A stretch of 64,000 nucleotides of DNA from Warburgia ugandensis (lineage: Eukaryota > Streptophyta > Magnoliopsida > Canellales > Canellaceae): the NCBI GenBank assembly GCA_035236585.1, contig CP141128.1, positions 36,810,684-36,874,683 on the forward strand, in the 5' to 3' direction. Positions 61,331 to 64,000 of the stretch are shown here, one piece after another. The notes beneath the pieces are model-generated. The model made no database searches and was not told the origin of the DNA. It saw only the letters and a program-made list of their open reading frames with translations. The position numbers and the translations under genes were made by a program. Every line of letters begins with the position of its first letter. Position 1 is the stretch's first letter.

Positions 61331-61745
61331 ACATCAGCACCTGTGCTTATCATTCCTAAGCAATATGTGGGTTATGCCGTGTGTTGTGATGCCTCACACT
61401 TAGGACTGGGATGTATTCTCATGCAGGAAGGAAGGGTAGTGGCATACGATTCTTGTCAGTTGAAGCTAAATGAGAAGAAATACCTTGTGCATGACTTAGA
61501 GTTAGCAACAACGGTGTTTGCCTCAAAACTTTGGAAACATTATTTGTATGGTGAAACGTTTGATGTCTTCATTGACCACAAAAGTTTGAAGTACATCTTT
61601 ACTAAGAAAGATTTAAATCTAAGGCAAATTAGATGGGTTTAAAACTTGGAAGACTTTGATTTCACACTTCAGTATCTCCCAGGAAAGGCAAACATTGTTA
61701 TAGATGCACTGAGTAGAAAGTATAGAGGTTTGATGTTAGAACTTT
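61331..61745 (+). pseudogene. Chromovirus RNase H remnant
   Basis: The frame 61343-61642 holds VCCDASHLGLGCILMQEGRV with its catalytic Asp, LNEKKYLVHDLELATTVFA with the expected Glu region, and VFIDHKSLKYIFTKKDLN with the third acidic residue. YLPGKANIVIDALSRK follows after one stop (61640). The best-preserved stretch of this element. Confidence 0.93.
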
Positions 61746-62059
61746 GAGGTTTCAAATGGAAGGCACGTGATCATTGACCGACTATGACTTGCACATTGGT
61801 TCATCTAAAAGTTGTGCATTTTTGTGTCAAATGATTGCTCAACCTTCTATACTACAACAACTCTTGCAGGCTCAGAAGGATGATGACAGGCTAAGAGTAT
61901 TAGAGCCCAATTAGAAGAGGGTGAGAGTATAGAGTGTTGGACCATGGACTCTTTTAATGGGTTACAACATTTGAGTAGAATGTTGGTACTACTAGTTGAT
62001 GAGGTTAGGAGTGGATTGTTGAGTGAGGCACATCAGTCTAAATTTTGATACATACTGGT

Positions 62060-63235
62060 AGCACAAAGATGTATCATCACCTCAGGAGACACTTTTGGTG
62101 GAAAGACATGAAGAACGACATTGTTGAGTTTGTTGCTTTATGTTTAACATGTCAGTAGGTTAAAGTAGAACATTAGAAACCTACAAGATTACTACTGCCT
62201 TTACTAGTGGCAGAATGGAAGTGGGAGCACATTACCATGGATTTTGTGGTAGGACTTCCACATAGTAGGCAAGGTTGGAAGAGCGTATGGGTGATTGTTG
62301 ATAGATTGACCAAGTCAGTGCACTTCTTACCAGTGAAGGTTACTAATTCACTTGAGACATTGAGTCGACTATATATACATGAGATTATAAGATGGCATGG
62401 GGTACATGTATCCATTGTGTCAGATAGAGATTCGAGGTTTACTTCCCAATTCTAGAAGGGTTTATAGGAAGTGATGGCTACAAGTTTGACTCTTAGTTTT
62501 GCATTTCATCCCTAGACAGATGGATAATCTAAAAGAATGATTCAGGTGCTTGAAGATATGTTGAGAGTTTGTGTGTTGGACTTTCAAGAGAAGTGGGCCG
62601 AATATCTGCCATTGGTGAAATTCTCATACAAAAATAGTTTTTGGCCCCGTATACGATGGCACCATTTGAGGCATTCTATGGTAGACCATGTCGATCCCCA
62701 ATTTGTTGGGCAAAGGTTGGTGAGACATCATTGTTAGGCCTTGAGGTAGTCAGAGAGACGACAACAAAGGTGAAGTGAATCAAACAATAGTTGTTGACAG
62801 CTCAAAGTAGAACTAAGAGCTACGCTGATCGAAGGAGGTGACCGTTAGAGTTTGAGGTAAGAGATTACATGTTCCTAAAACCTTGGTCAATACCAGGAGT
62901 GACACATTTTGGAAAGCTTGGGATGTTATCTCCTCGATTTATTGGATTGTTTGAGATTCAAGAACAAGTTGGTGAAGTTGCTTATCATTTGGCCTTGCCT
63001 CCACAATTATAGCAGATTTATGATGTTTTCCATGTGTTTATGATGTGGAAGTATAAGCAAGACCCTTCTCATCTTGGAAATCAAGAGGATATTTCATATG
63101 AGGAGAAACAGATATAGGTACTAAATTGATGGGAACAAGTTTTGCATAGAAAAGTGATACCACTTGTAAAGGTCATATGGCAACATCATGGGATAGAAGA
63201 AGCCACGTGGGAGCTATAGTTGAAAATCCAGCTAA
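62060..63235 (+). pseudogene. Chromovirus integrase with chromodomain-like tail, remnant
   Basis: The zinc-binding segment (about 62075-62165) reads MYHHLRRHFWWKDMKNDIVE and CLTCQ. Core: Asp1 at 62240-62242 (TMDFVVGLP), Asp2 at 62423-62425 ([12 protein letters not shown]). The catalytic Glu is replaced by Lys at 62531-62533 (SKRMIQVLED), with a stop two codons earlier. The C-terminal tail at about 63130-63220 reads VIPLVKVIWQHHGIEEATWE, typical of chromovirus chromodomain-like ends. Confidence 0.92.
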
Positions 63236-63261
63236 AATACCTGGAACTATTTGATGACTCA

Positions 63262-64000
63262 GATTTCTCCTTTTCATCCCATTCTTTTCCCATTGCTACC
63301 TTCTATTTTTCACCTCTTTTTCCCTATTCATTTTTGCTTTTCTAGTGACCTAAGATGGTGAAAAATTCACTGAATTTAGTGGGTACAGTTGATGAAATGA
63401 CATTGAATAGATAATCCAAACCATTAATCGTCTTCTTCAAATGATTCTAAGTGAAACCCCTTTAGATACATGAAAATCCATTAAGCAACAATGTCGCAAT
63501 CTGAGAAAAATAGTGACACCAGTAACTTTAAAAATAGTTGAAAATTTTAGCAAAAAACTATGGTTTTAGTAGAAATTGACAGGGGAAAACACTAAAAAAC
63601 TAAAATTTAGCCCATTTTGAGCATTCACATGTAAAATTTTGAAAAAAATAAAATGCACTGGCTCTATCACCGGCGACGACCGGAATCCAATCACCTTCTC
63701 CAGCAATGGTGAACTTTTCCAACAAACCCCTAAAAATAGGAAAAAATGTAAATTTTGTGATTTAGATAAATCACACCTGATCTTTTCATCCATAAGTGTA
63801 GATCATCAACCGAGAATTCCTTGAATTTTTATCAAAAACTTGATAGTGCATAGAGAAAAATGAAGATCTTAGCATCCAACCATTAAGAATATCACAAAAA
63901 ATTAGATCTATGAAAAATGCTACTTAAAGTACACATCAGTAATGAATCATGGCAGAAATGATAGACCAATTATGGACTAGCTAATGGAAGATCCAATTTG
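63262..64000 (+). repeat. 3' LTR of the plus-strand chromovirus, truncated by the window end
   Basis: Matches 56001-56720. Similarity begins about 25 bases after the pol tail, with no polypurine tract between, so the junction and LTR start seem deleted. Confidence 0.85.

Larger units (their letters stand above)
56001..64000 (+). mobile_element. Chromovirus (Ty3/gypsy, Tekay/Del-like), plus strand, near complete but dead
   Basis: Order 5' LTR, primer-binding site, gag, protease, RT, RNase H, integrase, chromodomain-like tail, 3' LTR (cut by the window end). This domain order (integrase after RNase H) defines Ty3/gypsy. The interior is about 4.3 kb, shorter than expected, because of a deletion between RT and RNase H and a lost 3' junction. 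Stops occur in every domain. Confidence 0.9.

Overview
This window looks like repeat-dense, gene-poor chromatin from a flowering plant with a retrotransposon-rich genome. I found no host protein-coding gene, tRNA, rRNA, CRISPR array or prokaryotic feature. The plant assignment rests on Athila-type and chromovirus (Tekay/Del-like) Ty3/gypsy pol remnants, primer-binding sites matching initiator tRNA-Met, a TRIM element and an RTE-type LINE with a GAT-repeat tail. The species cannot be told from the sequence. Every coding remnant carries stops, frameshifts or lost catalytic residues.

Layout. 1-3778: a large chromovirus-type LTR (family L1), minus strand, cut by the window edge. 3779-5853: remnant of another LTR family (LTR-C). 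5860-7304: 3' end of a chromovirus pol (integrase and C-terminus) with polypurine tract. 7305-14010: two direct copies of a roughly 3.05 kb LTR-like module; the second carries a 593-bp TRIM with perfect target duplication. 14011-15260: nothing recognised. 15261-18487: an LTR of an Athila-like family, minus strand. 18488-30942: a repeat segment ('copy A') opened by three later insertions: a 4.9 kb L1 solo LTR (18549-23472), an LTR-C-related insert (about 24768-26826) and a 2.7 kb solo LTR of family L2 (26939-29620). 30943-34208: degenerate RTE LINE. 34209-38690: Athila-type protease/RT/RNase H/integrase, minus strand. 38691-42410: truncated LTR plus 'copy B', the paralogue of copy A, which preserves two of copy A's insertion sites in the empty state. 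42870-43390: 60-bp minisatellite. 43559-53849: an L2-type element on the minus strand (3' LTR, polypurine tract, 3.2 kb interior without recognisable pol, primer-binding site, rearranged 5' LTR). It is inserted in a GA microsatellite, and its 5' LTR carries a 2.4 kb solo LTR (family L3). 53922-56000: largely unclassified. 56001-64000: a chromovirus on the plus strand with 5' LTR (containing a dimeric tandem repeat), primer-binding site, gag, protease, RT, RNase H, integrase and the start of its 3' LTR.

The most informative content is the nesting order. Several insertions can be proved inside the window by matching target-site duplications plus an uninterrupted paralogous copy. No new functional system is evident. 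The best candidates for novelty are unusually long solo LTRs, a possibly non-autonomous L2 element, CpG-rich palindromic LTR cores and LTR-borne minisatellites.
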